This document shows, one piece after another, positions 6,720 to 13,697 of a DNA stretch of 27,598 bases. The notes under the pieces are model-generated. The model was not told the DNA's origin and searched no databases. It was given only the letters and a program-made list of their open reading frames with translations. Origin of the DNA: RGIG3009 sp045603285 (GTDB taxonomy: Bacteria; Bacillota; Clostridia; Oscillospirales; Acutalibacteraceae); contig JAZULW010000132.1 of assembly GCA_045603285.1 (NCBI GenBank), positions 1 to 27,598 on the forward strand, in the 5' to 3' direction. Each line of letters begins with the position of its first letter. Position 1 is the first letter of the stretch. The position numbers and the translations under genes were made by a program.

Positions 6720-8405
6720 TTAAATCTCTACTTTTTGCGAACCGGTAGGATTCACAATACTAAAACCGACATTCACGAGATGGTCTGCGACGCGTTCCAG
6801 TCCCAAAATGAGAGATGAATAATAGGGGCTTACATCTGCACTGCAGTTTCCTTCCGCAAGACGCGCAAAGTGACTTGCGATCAACTCCTTCTTCATTCCG
6901 TCAACGCCTTCCTCCAACGCGGTCAGCTTAGGCAGTTCCTCTTTGTTCAAACTTTCAAACGCGTCCTTGGAGATGGCAAACATCTGCATAATGTGATCAC
7001 GCATTTCCGTGATGCCGCCACGCGCTTTATCCGAAAACGCGATCTTCTTATCAAACATTTCAACACCGATTTCGTGGAAATTCTCAGCGTGGTCACCAAT
7101 TCGCTCAAGATCATTCAAAACGTGGAAATATGCACCGATAACCTTTTCATCGCTCTCTTCCACATTGGCAGATAGCTTGATCAAAAATTGTGTCAACGTA
7201 CTATTCGTAAAGTCTATGATTTCTTCGTTCTTTCTTATAGGCTCACTGTGGTGTGTTGTTCCCGTTTCAATGGAAACAAATGAAAGGCGGGTATTCTCCT
7301 CTACCAAGTCGAGCATATACTCAATCTCTTTCTTCACCTGCATAAGTGCGACAGGAGGCATAGAGAGCAATCTGTCATCAACAAATTTGAGAGACAAGGT
7401 TTCTTCCCGGCCCTTCTTATCCTGAATGACTTTACAAGAATAATCCACCAATTGTTTAACAAAGGGAACCAGTAAGCAAGTGGTGGTTACGTTAAAGATA
7501 ACATGGAAGGTAGAAACGCGCATCTGCAAGGACATAGGATCGCTTCCGGGGAACAAAGAAATCAGTAAGTTAACCACCGGTTCTCTGAATATCCAAATGA
7601 TGGCGGTAAACAGCATCGTTCCTATGACGTTGAAGGTAAAGTGAATAAGCGCTACACGTTTCGAGTTGGCATTTGCTCCAACCGATGCAAGCAACGCCGT
7701 TACACAGGTTCCGATATTGGAACCGAGTATGATAAATAATGCTAGGTCTAGGGGCAGAACGCCGGTGCCAACCATCGTGATAACCACACCTGTAGCTGCA
7801 GAAGAACTCTGAATGAGTGCTGTGAAGATAACGCCCACCAAAATCAAAAGCAACGGAAAATTGACCTTTTTGAAAATTTCCGTAAACATATTCTCAATAA
7901 GAGGATTTCCAAAAGCCTGTTCGCTGCTCATAACTTCAAGCCCAACGAAAATCAATCCTAAACCACAACAAAGGGTACCGGCAATCTTCACCTTTTCCTT
8001 TTTGAAGAAGCCCATCATAACGCCGACGAAAGCGAGAAGATACATTGCCATATTGAAATAATCATTTTTAAGAGCTACCAGAACACCCGTGATCGTGGTA
8101 CCGATATTTGCGCCCATAATGATGGGCGTTGCCTGCATAAGGGTCATAACGCCCGCATTAACCAAGCCGATAACCATGACGCTTGTTGCAGATGAACTTT
8201 GAATAATGGCAGTAACGCCCGCACCAATACCTACACCTGAAAAACGATTATTACTGATTCTTTCAAGAAGTCGTTTCATACCGTTGCCGGCACTTTTCTC
8301 CAAGGCATCGCCCATGAAATTCATGCCAACAATGAAAATGCCAATACCGGCCAGCAACCAAATAAGGCTCTGGACTAATTGCATAATTTCTTCTGGTGAT
8401 AACAT
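6720..8405 (-). CDS. Na/Pi cotransporter family protein with PhoU-like tail
   Basis: This 561-residue inner-membrane protein belongs to the NptA/YjbB (PF02690) family of sodium-phosphate cotransporters. The two inverted halves each carry the hallmark QSSSA motif (residues 69-73 and 199-203), in a region of 8-9 hydrophobic segments (about 12-330). The soluble tail (about 345-560) is PhoU-like, with two copies of the LER(I/V)(G/A)DH-x-x-N motif. I chose the ATG at 8405 (MLSPEEIM) because GAAGGGAG precedes it; the 16-codon upstream extension has no ribosome binding site and is not hydrophobic. It stands alone on the minus strand, with a promoter overlapping a 14-bp palindrome. Whether it imports or exports phosphate cannot be told from sequence. 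No phosphate-sensing genes are adjacent. Confidence 0.92.
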   Translation of the reverse strand: MLSPEEIMQLVQSLIWLLAGIGIFIVGMNFMGDALEKSAGNGMKRLLERISNNRFSGVGIGAGVTAIIQSSSATSVMVIGLVNAGVMTLMQATPIIMGANIGTTITGVLVALKNDYFNMAMYLLAFVGVMMGFFKKEKVKIAGTLCCGLGLIFVGLEVMSSEQAFGNPLIENMFTEIFKKVNFPLLLILVGVIFTALIQSSSAATGVVITMVGTGVLPLDLALFIILGSNIGTCVTALLASVGANANSKRVALIHFTFNVIGTMLFTAIIWIFREPVVNLLISLFPGSDPMSLQMRVSTFHVIFNVTTTCLLVPFVKQLVDYSCKVIQDKKGREETLSLKFVDDRLLSMPPVALMQVKKEIEYMLDLVEENTRLSFVSIETGTTHHSEPIRKNEEIIDFTNSTLTQFLIKLSANVEESDEKVIGAYFHVLNDLERIGDHAENFHEIGVEMFDKKIAFSDKARGGITEMRDHIMQMFAISKDAFESLNKEELPKLTALEEGVDGMKKELIASHFARLAEGNCSADVSPYYSSLILGLERVADHLVNVGFSIVNPTGSQKVEI

Positions 8406-8456
8406 AACTTTTCTCCCTTCATGGCAAAAACCACATGTACCAAAATTCGCCACTAC

Positions 8457-8487
8457 TTATGTTAACATAACATTGGCTAAGAAACAA
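8457..8487 (-). promoter_or_regulatory. Promoter of the Na/Pi gene with palindromic operator candidate
   Basis: On the minus strand TTGTTT (8482-8487) and TAACAT (8459-8464) are 17 bp apart. The -10 box lies inside the perfect 14-bp palindrome TTATGTTAACATAA (8457-8470), a likely site for a dimeric regulator. The palindrome contains TTAACA on both strands, which resembles a half-site of the Bacillus PhoP box, but I do not see the 11-bp direct repeats expected of one. Confidence 0.45.
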
Positions 8488-8748
8488 GAAAAACTTAATT
8501 TCGAATTGCCCTTTCATACGATGCCCACGTTGGGTTATGATAAAAGGTGTTGGAAGAAAATCCTTGCTTGAATATTCGGTTATATTCCGTGATGCCTTTT
8601 CGGAATAAGGTTTCATAAAACGGTTTAGTAGCAAAAAAGAGAGTTCGCATATGGCTTTTTCTTGTTGCAGTTGTCACCGGCACACTTTGCACTTGTTATT
8701 GTGTTCAAAAATACAACAGCATTTCACTTCCCTCTCGCAACTTCACCG
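8488..8748. other. Intergenic stretch, no gene seen
   Basis: This stretch separates the divergent Na/Pi and hydrolase transcripts. I see only a weak hairpin, TATTCCG (8583-8589) with CGGAATA (8601-8607), and no ORF with a credible ribosome binding site. Confidence 0.5.
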
Positions 8749-8778
8749 TTTACAATTTTTACTTATCTGTGTTATAAT
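8749..8778 (+). promoter_or_regulatory. Promoter of the alpha/beta hydrolase gene
   Basis: TTTACA (8749-8754), an 18-bp spacer and TATAAT (8773-8778), ending 60 bp before the ATG. Confidence 0.65.
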
Positions 8779-8837
8779 TTGATTGGGAGTATGTATCTAA
8801 AATCATACAATGTGACACATATAAAGGCGGTGGATGG

Positions 8838-9569
8838 ATGCACAAAGAATACAAACGAATTGTTCCGAACGCTGACACGGCGGTGCTATTTATACACGGC
8901 ATTATCGGCACACCGAACCATTTTACGGATTTTGTCCGCCTTGTTCCCGACGAGATATCCGTATACAACGTGTTGCTTGACGGTCACGGAAAAGACGTTG
9001 CCACATTCGCCAAAACATCGATGAAAAAATGGGAAGCCCAAATCGCCGCAGCGGTGGACGAATTGGCACAAACTCACCAAACCATATCCATCGTGGCACA
9101 CTCTATGGGATGTTTGCTTGCCGTGGAACAAGCTATCCGCCATCCAAAAGTGCGCAAACTGTTTTTGTTAGCGATTCCGTTAAAACTGTTTTTGCGCCCG
9201 CAATTTTTCACCACTTCCCTTAAAGTGTATGGTAACAAAATCCGTCCCGACGACGCACAAGCATTGGCCGCTAAACGTTGTTGTGGAATAGAGCATCATA
9301 AAAATCCGCTTCGTTATATTGGTTGGATACCACGTTTTACGGAATTGTTCAAAAAAATTCGCAAAACGAGACGCCTTCTCCCCTCCCTTTCGGTTCCTTG
9401 TAGAGCATATCAATCAGCCAACGATGAGATGGTGTCCCAACGTTCTGAACAATTACTAAAGAAAAATACGCATATTTTGGTGGTTACACTCAAAAATTCT
9501 ACCCATTATTACTACGACAAGGACGAACTTGCGTTTTTAGTTACGGAATTTACAACCTTTATACAATAG
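8838..9569 (+). CDS. Alpha/beta hydrolase, carboxylesterase or lysophospholipase type
   Basis: This 243-residue cytosolic protein has the alpha/beta hydrolase layout: the oxyanion segment LFIHGIIGTPNHF (residues 17-29), the GHG turn at 49-51, the nucleophile elbow AHSMG with Ser89, a likely acid Asp196 in SANDEMV, and the catalytic His223 in STHYYYD. The elbow has Ala where GHSMG is commonest, a minor variant. The length and HG-x-x-GTP motif resemble the Est30/monoglyceride-lipase-like esterases of Firmicutes; the substrate is unknown. The ATG at 8838 follows AAAGGCGGTGG; an ATG at 8834 is out of frame. It is a single-gene unit with its own promoter and a terminator shared with the convergent exporter genes. 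No lesion is seen. Confidence 0.88.
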   Translation: MHKEYKRIVPNADTAVLFIHGIIGTPNHFTDFVRLVPDEISVYNVLLDGHGKDVATFAKTSMKKWEAQIAAAVDELAQTHQTISIVAHSMGCLLAVEQAIRHPKVRKLFLLAIPLKLFLRPQFFTTSLKVYGNKIRPDDAQALAAKRCCGIEHHKNPLRYIGWIPRFTELFKKIRKTRRLLPSLSVPCRAYQSANDEMVSQRSEQLLKKNTHILVVTLKNSTHYYYDKDELAFLVTEFTTFIQ

Positions 9570-9600
9570 AAAAAGACCAACCGTTTCGGTTGGGCTTTTT
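9570..9600. terminator. Bidirectional terminator
   Basis: AAAAAG-A-CCAACCG pairs with CGGTTGG-G-CTTTTT across a short TTT loop, with one internal mismatch. It lies between the convergent hydrolase and exporter genes. Confidence 0.8.
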
Positions 9601-9625
9601 CTATTTAAGCGCTCACAATTTCTTG

Positions 9626-10075
9626 TTATTTCTCTTTTTTATAAGTTATACGGTTTGCCACGCGCACAACGGTGGTTGAAACAATAATGCCAAGTGCCAA
9701 CGCTGCGGCTAATTCCAGCGTGTAGATGGCTTTGGGTAAAAACGCAGCCGAATCTCCTTGAAAAGCAAACACCATCGTGTAATACAAGGAAGCACCGGGG
9801 ATAAGCGGTATCAATGATGTGATGATAAAGGCCGTTGTGGGTGTCTTTAAAATTCTTGCCATAAACTCGGCATATATTGAAATCGCACACGCCACGAGGA
9901 AATACACAACGGGTTCAGCGGGGATCCATTTGTGGATCACCACAAACAGCAACCAGGAAATCAAGCCGCCCACCGCCGCCGCTATCAATCTTTTTGAGCG
10001 GATGTTAAACAGCAATGCAAATCCCAACGAGCCTACAAAAGCAGCCGCAATTTGAACGATTTCTGCTTGATTCAT
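9626..10075 (-). CDS. Threonine/serine exporter small subunit (ThrE_2, DUF3815)
   Basis: This 149-residue membrane protein has four to five hydrophobic segments and the family pattern FGALLF-like N-terminus (LGFALLFNIRSKRL), ARILKTPTTAFIITSLIPLIPGASLYY and a final helix LALGIIVSTTVVRVANRI. It corresponds to the small half of the split ThrE family, which exports threonine and serine in actinobacteria; in Firmicutes the substrate is mostly assumed. The ATG at 10075 overlaps the upstream gene's stop as ATGA (10075-10072), so the two halves are translationally coupled; the longer frame beginning with TTG at 10090 lies inside the upstream gene and is less likely. GGGGGG at 10082-10087 (minus) serves as the ribosome binding site. 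Confidence 0.88.
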   Translation of the reverse strand: MNQAEIVQIAAAFVGSLGFALLFNIRSKRLIAAAVGGLISWLLFVVIHKWIPAEPVVYFLVACAISIYAEFMARILKTPTTAFIITSLIPLIPGASLYYTMVFAFQGDSAAFLPKAIYTLELAAALALGIIVSTTVVRVANRITYKKEK

Positions 10076-10824
10076 ACGGCAACCCCCCAAAAAAGAACGA
10101 CCAAAAAGTACCCTGCCGCAATCGCCAATGCCGTAAGTACCGCTTCGATGGAACGCAACAAGCCGGCAATACTGTCACCCGTGAACAAGTCGCGTATCGC
10201 ATTGGTTAGACCGATACCGGGAATAAGTGCCATAATATTGCCGATGATGACGTTATCAACGGTGGGCACCCACTTTAATTTTACTGCCAAGAAAGACAAA
10301 AGCGTGATTACGATTGTAGCAAAAAATTTCCCGAAAATTTTATTGGAAACAATTTTCTCCGAAAGAAACATACTGAATCTGACAATCGCCCCTACCAACA
10401 TCGCAACCGCCGCTTCCGTCACATTTCCCCCAAAGAAAATGGCAAAAGCACCCGCTATCACGGCATAGCAAATCAATTCAAGCCAAACGGGGTTTTTTCG
10501 CAAATTCTTGATTTTGGATAATTTCTCTTCGATTTCCGTTTCCGTAAGTTTCTTTTCACAGATCTCTCTGGAAAGGTCATTTAAATAGTGCAACTTATCG
10601 TAGTCACAACTTAACGTCGTTACCCGTCGTGTTTGGGTAAACACCGCACCCTCATGAGTACGGACGGTTACCACCATGCTGCTGGTGATAATGAAGACAT
10701 CCACTTTGGATGCACCCAAAGCGGTGCATATGCGACTGATACTTTCTTCTACACGATGGATCTCCGCTCCGAAAACCAGCATCTGCTCTCCAATGTCCAT
10801 CGCATAACTCAATGTTTTTTCCAT
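10072..10824 (-). CDS. Threonine/serine exporter large subunit (ThrE, DUF1212)
   Basis: This 250-residue protein is the large half of the split ThrE exporter. Residues 1-115 form the conserved soluble N-terminal domain (GEQMLVFGAEIHRVEESISRI, then ITSSMVVTVRT), followed by about five membrane segments from residue 118 on, with IGNIMALIPGIGLTNAIRDLFTGD as the characteristic re-entrant-like motif matching PGAS of the small subunit. The ATG at 10824 has CGGGAGA upstream; the 22-residue extension to 10890 would run into the terminator of the gene before it. The stop overlaps the small subunit's start. I see no clear promoter in 10825-10867, so expression may rely on read-through from the zinc-ribbon gene or a weak promoter. 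Substrate specificity is inferred from the family. Confidence 0.9.
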   Translation of the reverse strand: MEKTLSYAMDIGEQMLVFGAEIHRVEESISRICTALGASKVDVFIITSSMVVTVRTHEGAVFTQTRRVTTLSCDYDKLHYLNDLSREICEKKLTETEIEEKLSKIKNLRKNPVWLELICYAVIAGAFAIFFGGNVTEAAVAMLVGAIVRFSMFLSEKIVSNKIFGKFFATIVITLLSFLAVKLKWVPTVDNVIIGNIMALIPGIGLTNAIRDLFTGDSIAGLLRSIEAVLTALAIAAGYFLVVLFWGVAV

Positions 10825-10862
10825 ACGGCATATCTCCCGTTTCCACAAGCACCATAGACATA

Positions 10863-10888
10863 CAAACGCCCGACCCAAGCGGTCGGGC
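10863..10888 (-). terminator. Terminator after the zinc-ribbon gene
   Basis: GCCCGACC (10868-10875) pairs with GGTCGGGC (10881-10888). On the minus strand it is followed by a modest T stretch (GTTTGTA), so it may be leaky and allow read-through into the exporter genes. Confidence 0.6.
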
Positions 10889-10895
10889 ATCGTCG

Positions 10896-11675
10896 TTATT
10901 CGGCAGTAAAGTATTTTCCAACAAGAACAGAAGCCACAATCATAGCTGCACCGAGCACAATATTGGCCAGGGCAAAATCATTGGAAATTGCCGAAAAGAT
11001 ACCCAGCACAATTAACCACGTTTTCGTTTCTTTTACGCTTTGCACGGCATCGGTACCGTTTTGCAAACTTTGATACAACGATTGGACAAACCTGTGAATT
11101 TTGCGTGTGCCGAAAAAGTTGAACAGGAAAACGGCGGCCGCTAACAAAGCACATACAAGGAACAAAAGCGGACCGGAAGTAGACAGTACAATTTCCACCA
11201 AATCAATATATTCCGCGTGCATAAGCCCCAGTTCATTGACAATCTCATCAAACATAACCGAACTCCCTGCCGCAATGCCGACAACCGCCATCAACAGCAA
11301 CCCTACCAGAAAAATGATTCCCGTTACTACATAAGACACGATATAGTCCGCAAAGATCACTCCACTGATATTACGCAAACCGTCCGTATGTACGTTGTCT
11401 TTACGGCTTTTGGCAAACACGATCCACAAAAACACCGAAGCCAAAATGTGCAACAACGGTAATCCATCGTTAAACAAGCCAATTGCAGCGGAAGCCGTTA
11501 CCAAAATACACACCGTCAAAAACAACGGGCTTTTCAGTGCCGCCAACGTTTTGGAGAGAAGAGGGTTGCTCACTTCCGGTGTGGGCATCACTTCATTCGA
11601 ATGTGAGGCCGCACCGCACTGGGTGCAAAAAGCAAAATCTTGTTCACTTTCAAAGCCACAACTGACACATTTCAT
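10896..11675 (-). CDS. Zinc-ribbon membrane protein of unknown function
   Basis: This 259-residue protein begins with a zinc ribbon (Cys3, Cys6, Cys17, Cys20 in CVSC and CTQC), then a short linker and about six hydrophobic segments: about 50-90 (two), 110-135, 155-185, 190-210 and near the end. Such proteins are common and poorly understood in Clostridia. The ATG at 11675 is set by a strong GAGGAGG at 11682-11688 (minus), so the 14-codon extension to 11717 is rejected. It lies 71 bp upstream of the ThrE pair on the same strand with a weak terminator between, so a shared role is possible but unproven. The zinc-ribbon call rests on four visible cysteines; topology is estimated. Confidence 0.78.
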   Translation of the reverse strand: MKCVSCGFESEQDFAFCTQCGAASHSNEVMPTPEVSNPLLSKTLAALKSPLFLTVCILVTASAAIGLFNDGLPLLHILASVFLWIVFAKSRKDNVHTDGLRNISGVIFADYIVSYVVTGIIFLVGLLLMAVVGIAAGSSVMFDEIVNELGLMHAEYIDLVEIVLSTSGPLLFLVCALLAAAVFLFNFFGTRKIHRFVQSLYQSLQNGTDAVQSVKETKTWLIVLGIFSAISNDFALANIVLGAAMIVASVLVGKYFTAE

Positions 11676-11770
11676 CTGGTTATCCTCCTCTAACTTACTT
11701 TGATTACAGGATAGCACAAATTGTCATAAAATACAATATTTATATTTTTTCAAAAATTTGCATTTTTCTC

Positions 11771-11799
11771 TTGTTTTCTATCAAAGAATGTGCTATAAT
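11771..11799 (+). promoter_or_regulatory. Promoter of the glycine-riboswitch transcript
   Basis: TTGTTT (11771-11776), a 17-bp spacer and TATAAT (11794-11799). The transcript would start near 11806, about 20 nt before the first riboswitch stem. Confidence 0.7.
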
Positions 11800-11825
11800 C
11801 CGACAAAATTACATATATGGATGAC

Positions 11826-11948
11826 GTTTACAGAACCGTCCCATTCGAACGCGAACTGTAAACCGACATAACTTTGGAGAAACTCATTCAATTGAGGGCC
11901 GAAGGTGCAAAGCGATTTACGCTAAACTCTCAGGCAAAAGGACAAAGT
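11826..11948 (+). promoter_or_regulatory. Glycine riboswitch, one aptamer plus a 5' ghost-like stem
   Basis: The aptamer spans 11871-11948. P1 pairs ACTTTG (11871-11876) with CAAAGT (11943-11948). The conserved core is present: GGAGA, GCCGAAGGTGCAA (11898-11910), CTCTCAGGCAAAAGGACA. Upstream, GTTTACAG (11826-11833) pairs with CTGTAAAC (11856-11863) but has none of the aptamer consensus, so this is a singlet with a ghost-aptamer-like 5' stem, not a tandem switch. It controls the AGCS symporter at 12036. GCAAAGCG of the core (11907-11914) is perfectly complementary to CGCTTTGC in the terminator (11989-11996), so ligand binding should favour termination. Confidence 0.92.
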
Positions 11949-11979
11949 CTTACAACACTTTTTCTTTCTGTTTTTGTGT

Positions 11980-12019
11980 AGCGGTTTGCGCTTTGCGTAA
12001 ACCGCTATTTTCATTTTTT
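11980..12019 (+). terminator. Riboswitch-controlled terminator
   Basis: AGCGGTTT-G-CGC (11980-11991) pairs with GCG-T-AAACCGCT (11995-12006), followed by ATTTTCATTTTTT. It ends directly before the GGAGGG of the symporter gene, as in a transcriptional expression platform. Confidence 0.8.
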
Positions 12020-12035
12020 GGAGGGATGATAGACA

Positions 12036-13583
12036 ATGTTTATCGAAAAAGTAACCGAAGTAAACGGTGCACTAAACAGTTTTATTTGGGGGCCTGTCGG
12101 CTTACTGCTTCTCATTGGCACCGGCATCTTGTTGACTGTTGTTACAAAAGTGTTTCAGGTGAGCCACTTGGGGCATTGGTGGAAAAACACCATCGGCAGT
12201 ATGTTCAAGAAAAACGTGATTGCCCACCGCAAGGAAAAGGGCACCATCTCCCCTTTCCAAGCCCTTTGCACCGCGCTTGCCGCCACCGTCGGCACGGGTA
12301 ACATCGCGGGTGTGACCGCCGCCATCTGCATCGGCGGTGCCGGTGCCGTGTTCTGGATGTGGGTTGCCGCTTTCTTCGGTATGATGACCAACTATTCCGA
12401 AAACGTGCTCGGTATGTATTTCCGTCGAAAGAACAACTATGGCGAATGGTCCGGCGGTGCTATGTACTACCTGCAAGACGGTTTGGGAAAGAAGAAAGGG
12501 TGTAAATGGATCGGCAAAATCCTTGCCACCCTCTTCTCCCTCTTCACCATGCTCGCTGCGTTTGGTATCGGCAGTATGGGTCAGGTCAATAAGATCGTGG
12601 CCAATGTGGTTTCCGCGTTTGACATCAAAGCCCTTTCCGAAACGCCTCTGTACACCTCGGGTGACACCACCATTTCGATGTATCACCTCGTCATCGGTAT
12701 TGTGGTGATGCTCCTTACGGCTGTTATCACGCTTGGCGGTTTGAAACGCATTGCCAACGTTGCCGAAAAAATCGTTCCGGTTATGGTCGTGTTGTTTGTA
12801 GCAGGGTCGTTTGTGATCATCGGGATCAACTATGCCAACATTCTCCCTGCTTTTAAGGCCATCTTTGTAAACGCTTTTGCACCCGAAGCCGTAATCGGCG
12901 GCGGAATCGGTGTCGTCATCAGCAAGGTTATTACCCAAGGCTTTAAGCGTGGCGTGTTCTCCAACGAAGCCGGTCTTGGGTCTTCGGTTATGGTGCACTC
13001 CAACTCCAGTGTGAAAGAACCCGTAAAACAGGGTATGTGGGGTATTTTTGAAGTATTCGCCGACACGATGGTCGTGTGCACGATGACCGCGCTTGTGGTT
13101 CTCACCTCCGGTGCATACAATGTGCAAACGGGAGAAATTATGGCGGGGTACACCGATGCGACGTTGGTAGGCGGTGCCTTTAACAGCATTTTCTCCTGGG
13201 GAGGGATCGGCGAAAAATTTATTGCCGTTGCGATGTTCCTTTTCGCCTTTACCACCGTTTTGGGTTGGTCACATTACGGCAGCAAGGCGTGGGAATACTT
13301 GTTTGGCACCAAAAGTGTTGTTGTATTTAAAATCATTCACGTTTGTACCATCCTCTTTGGCGCTATCCTCACCTCTTCGTTAGCGTGGGATATTTCCGAC
13401 ACCTTTAACGGCTTGATGATGCTGCCAAACTTGATCGGCGTTGTAGCCCTGTTCCCGCTTGTGTTGAAAATCACACGCAACTACATTCACCGCCGCATCA
13501 AAAACAAAGACGAGGAGCCCATTCTCTCGTATGATGCCGATTTGCAAGCCGAAGCCGCCGCACATTTGGACGATGAGGACTAA
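12036..13583 (+). CDS. Sodium:alanine/glycine symporter (AGCS family)
   Basis: This 515-residue inner-membrane protein belongs to the AGCS family, which takes up alanine or glycine with sodium. Family length is normal. The signature region TALAATVGTGNIAGV (residues 79-93) is followed by GGAGAVFWMWVAAFFGMMTNYSE; FKRGVFSNEAGLGSS marks the later conserved helix, and about ten to eleven hydrophobic segments can be traced. The ATG at 12036 follows GGAGGG at 12020-12025, with 10 bp between; a short out-of-frame ATG at 12026 is ignored. The glycine riboswitch upstream points to glycine as the main substrate and to shut-off when glycine is plentiful. A strong terminator follows, so the gene is a single-gene unit. 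Confidence 0.95.
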   Translation: MFIEKVTEVNGALNSFIWGPVGLLLLIGTGILLTVVTKVFQVSHLGHWWKNTIGSMFKKNVIAHRKEKGTISPFQALCTALAATVGTGNIAGVTAAICIGGAGAVFWMWVAAFFGMMTNYSENVLGMYFRRKNNYGEWSGGAMYYLQDGLGKKKGCKWIGKILATLFSLFTMLAAFGIGSMGQVNKIVANVVSAFDIKALSETPLYTSGDTTISMYHLVIGIVVMLLTAVITLGGLKRIANVAEKIVPVMVVLFVAGSFVIIGINYANILPAFKAIFVNAFAPEAVIGGGIGVVISKVITQGFKRGVFSNEAGLGSSVMVHSNSSVKEPVKQGMWGIFEVFADTMVVCTMTALVVLTSGAYNVQTGEIMAGYTDATLVGGAFNSIFSWGGIGEKFIAVAMFLFAFTTVLGWSHYGSKAWEYLFGTKSVVVFKIIHVCTILFGAILTSSLAWDISDTFNGLMMLPNLIGVVALFPLVLKITRNYIHRRIKNKDEEPILSYDADLQAEAAAHLDDED

Positions 13584-13593
13584 TTGCATTGCA

Positions 13594-13621
13594 AAAACCG
13601 CAGACAATCGTCTGCGGTTTT
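13594..13621 (+). terminator. Intrinsic terminator after the AGCS gene
   Basis: AAAACCGCAGAC (13594-13605) pairs with GTCTGCGGTTTT (13610-13621) around AATC, with more T following. Confidence 0.9.
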
Positions 13622-13632
13622 ATCTTTTTCGC

Positions 13633-13660
13633 TTGTATTTTCTCTTAAAAATGCTATAAT
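13633..13660 (+). promoter_or_regulatory. Promoter of the flavodiiron gene
   Basis: TTGTAT (13633-13638), a 16-bp spacer and TATAAT (13655-13660), 37 bp before the ATG. Confidence 0.65.
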
Positions 13661-13697
13661 GTTGGTATGCAACATGAACTCCTAAGGAGGATTTCGA

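Noticed and set aside
8651..8782. 43-codon Cys/His-rich frame upstream of the hydrolase gene
   Set aside because: It overlaps the hydrolase promoter, has no ribosome binding site, and shows no coding bias.
12102..13127. Long minus-strand frame opposite the AGCS symporter
   Set aside because: It is His/Gly-rich shadow sequence of a clearly coding gene, with no ribosome binding site.
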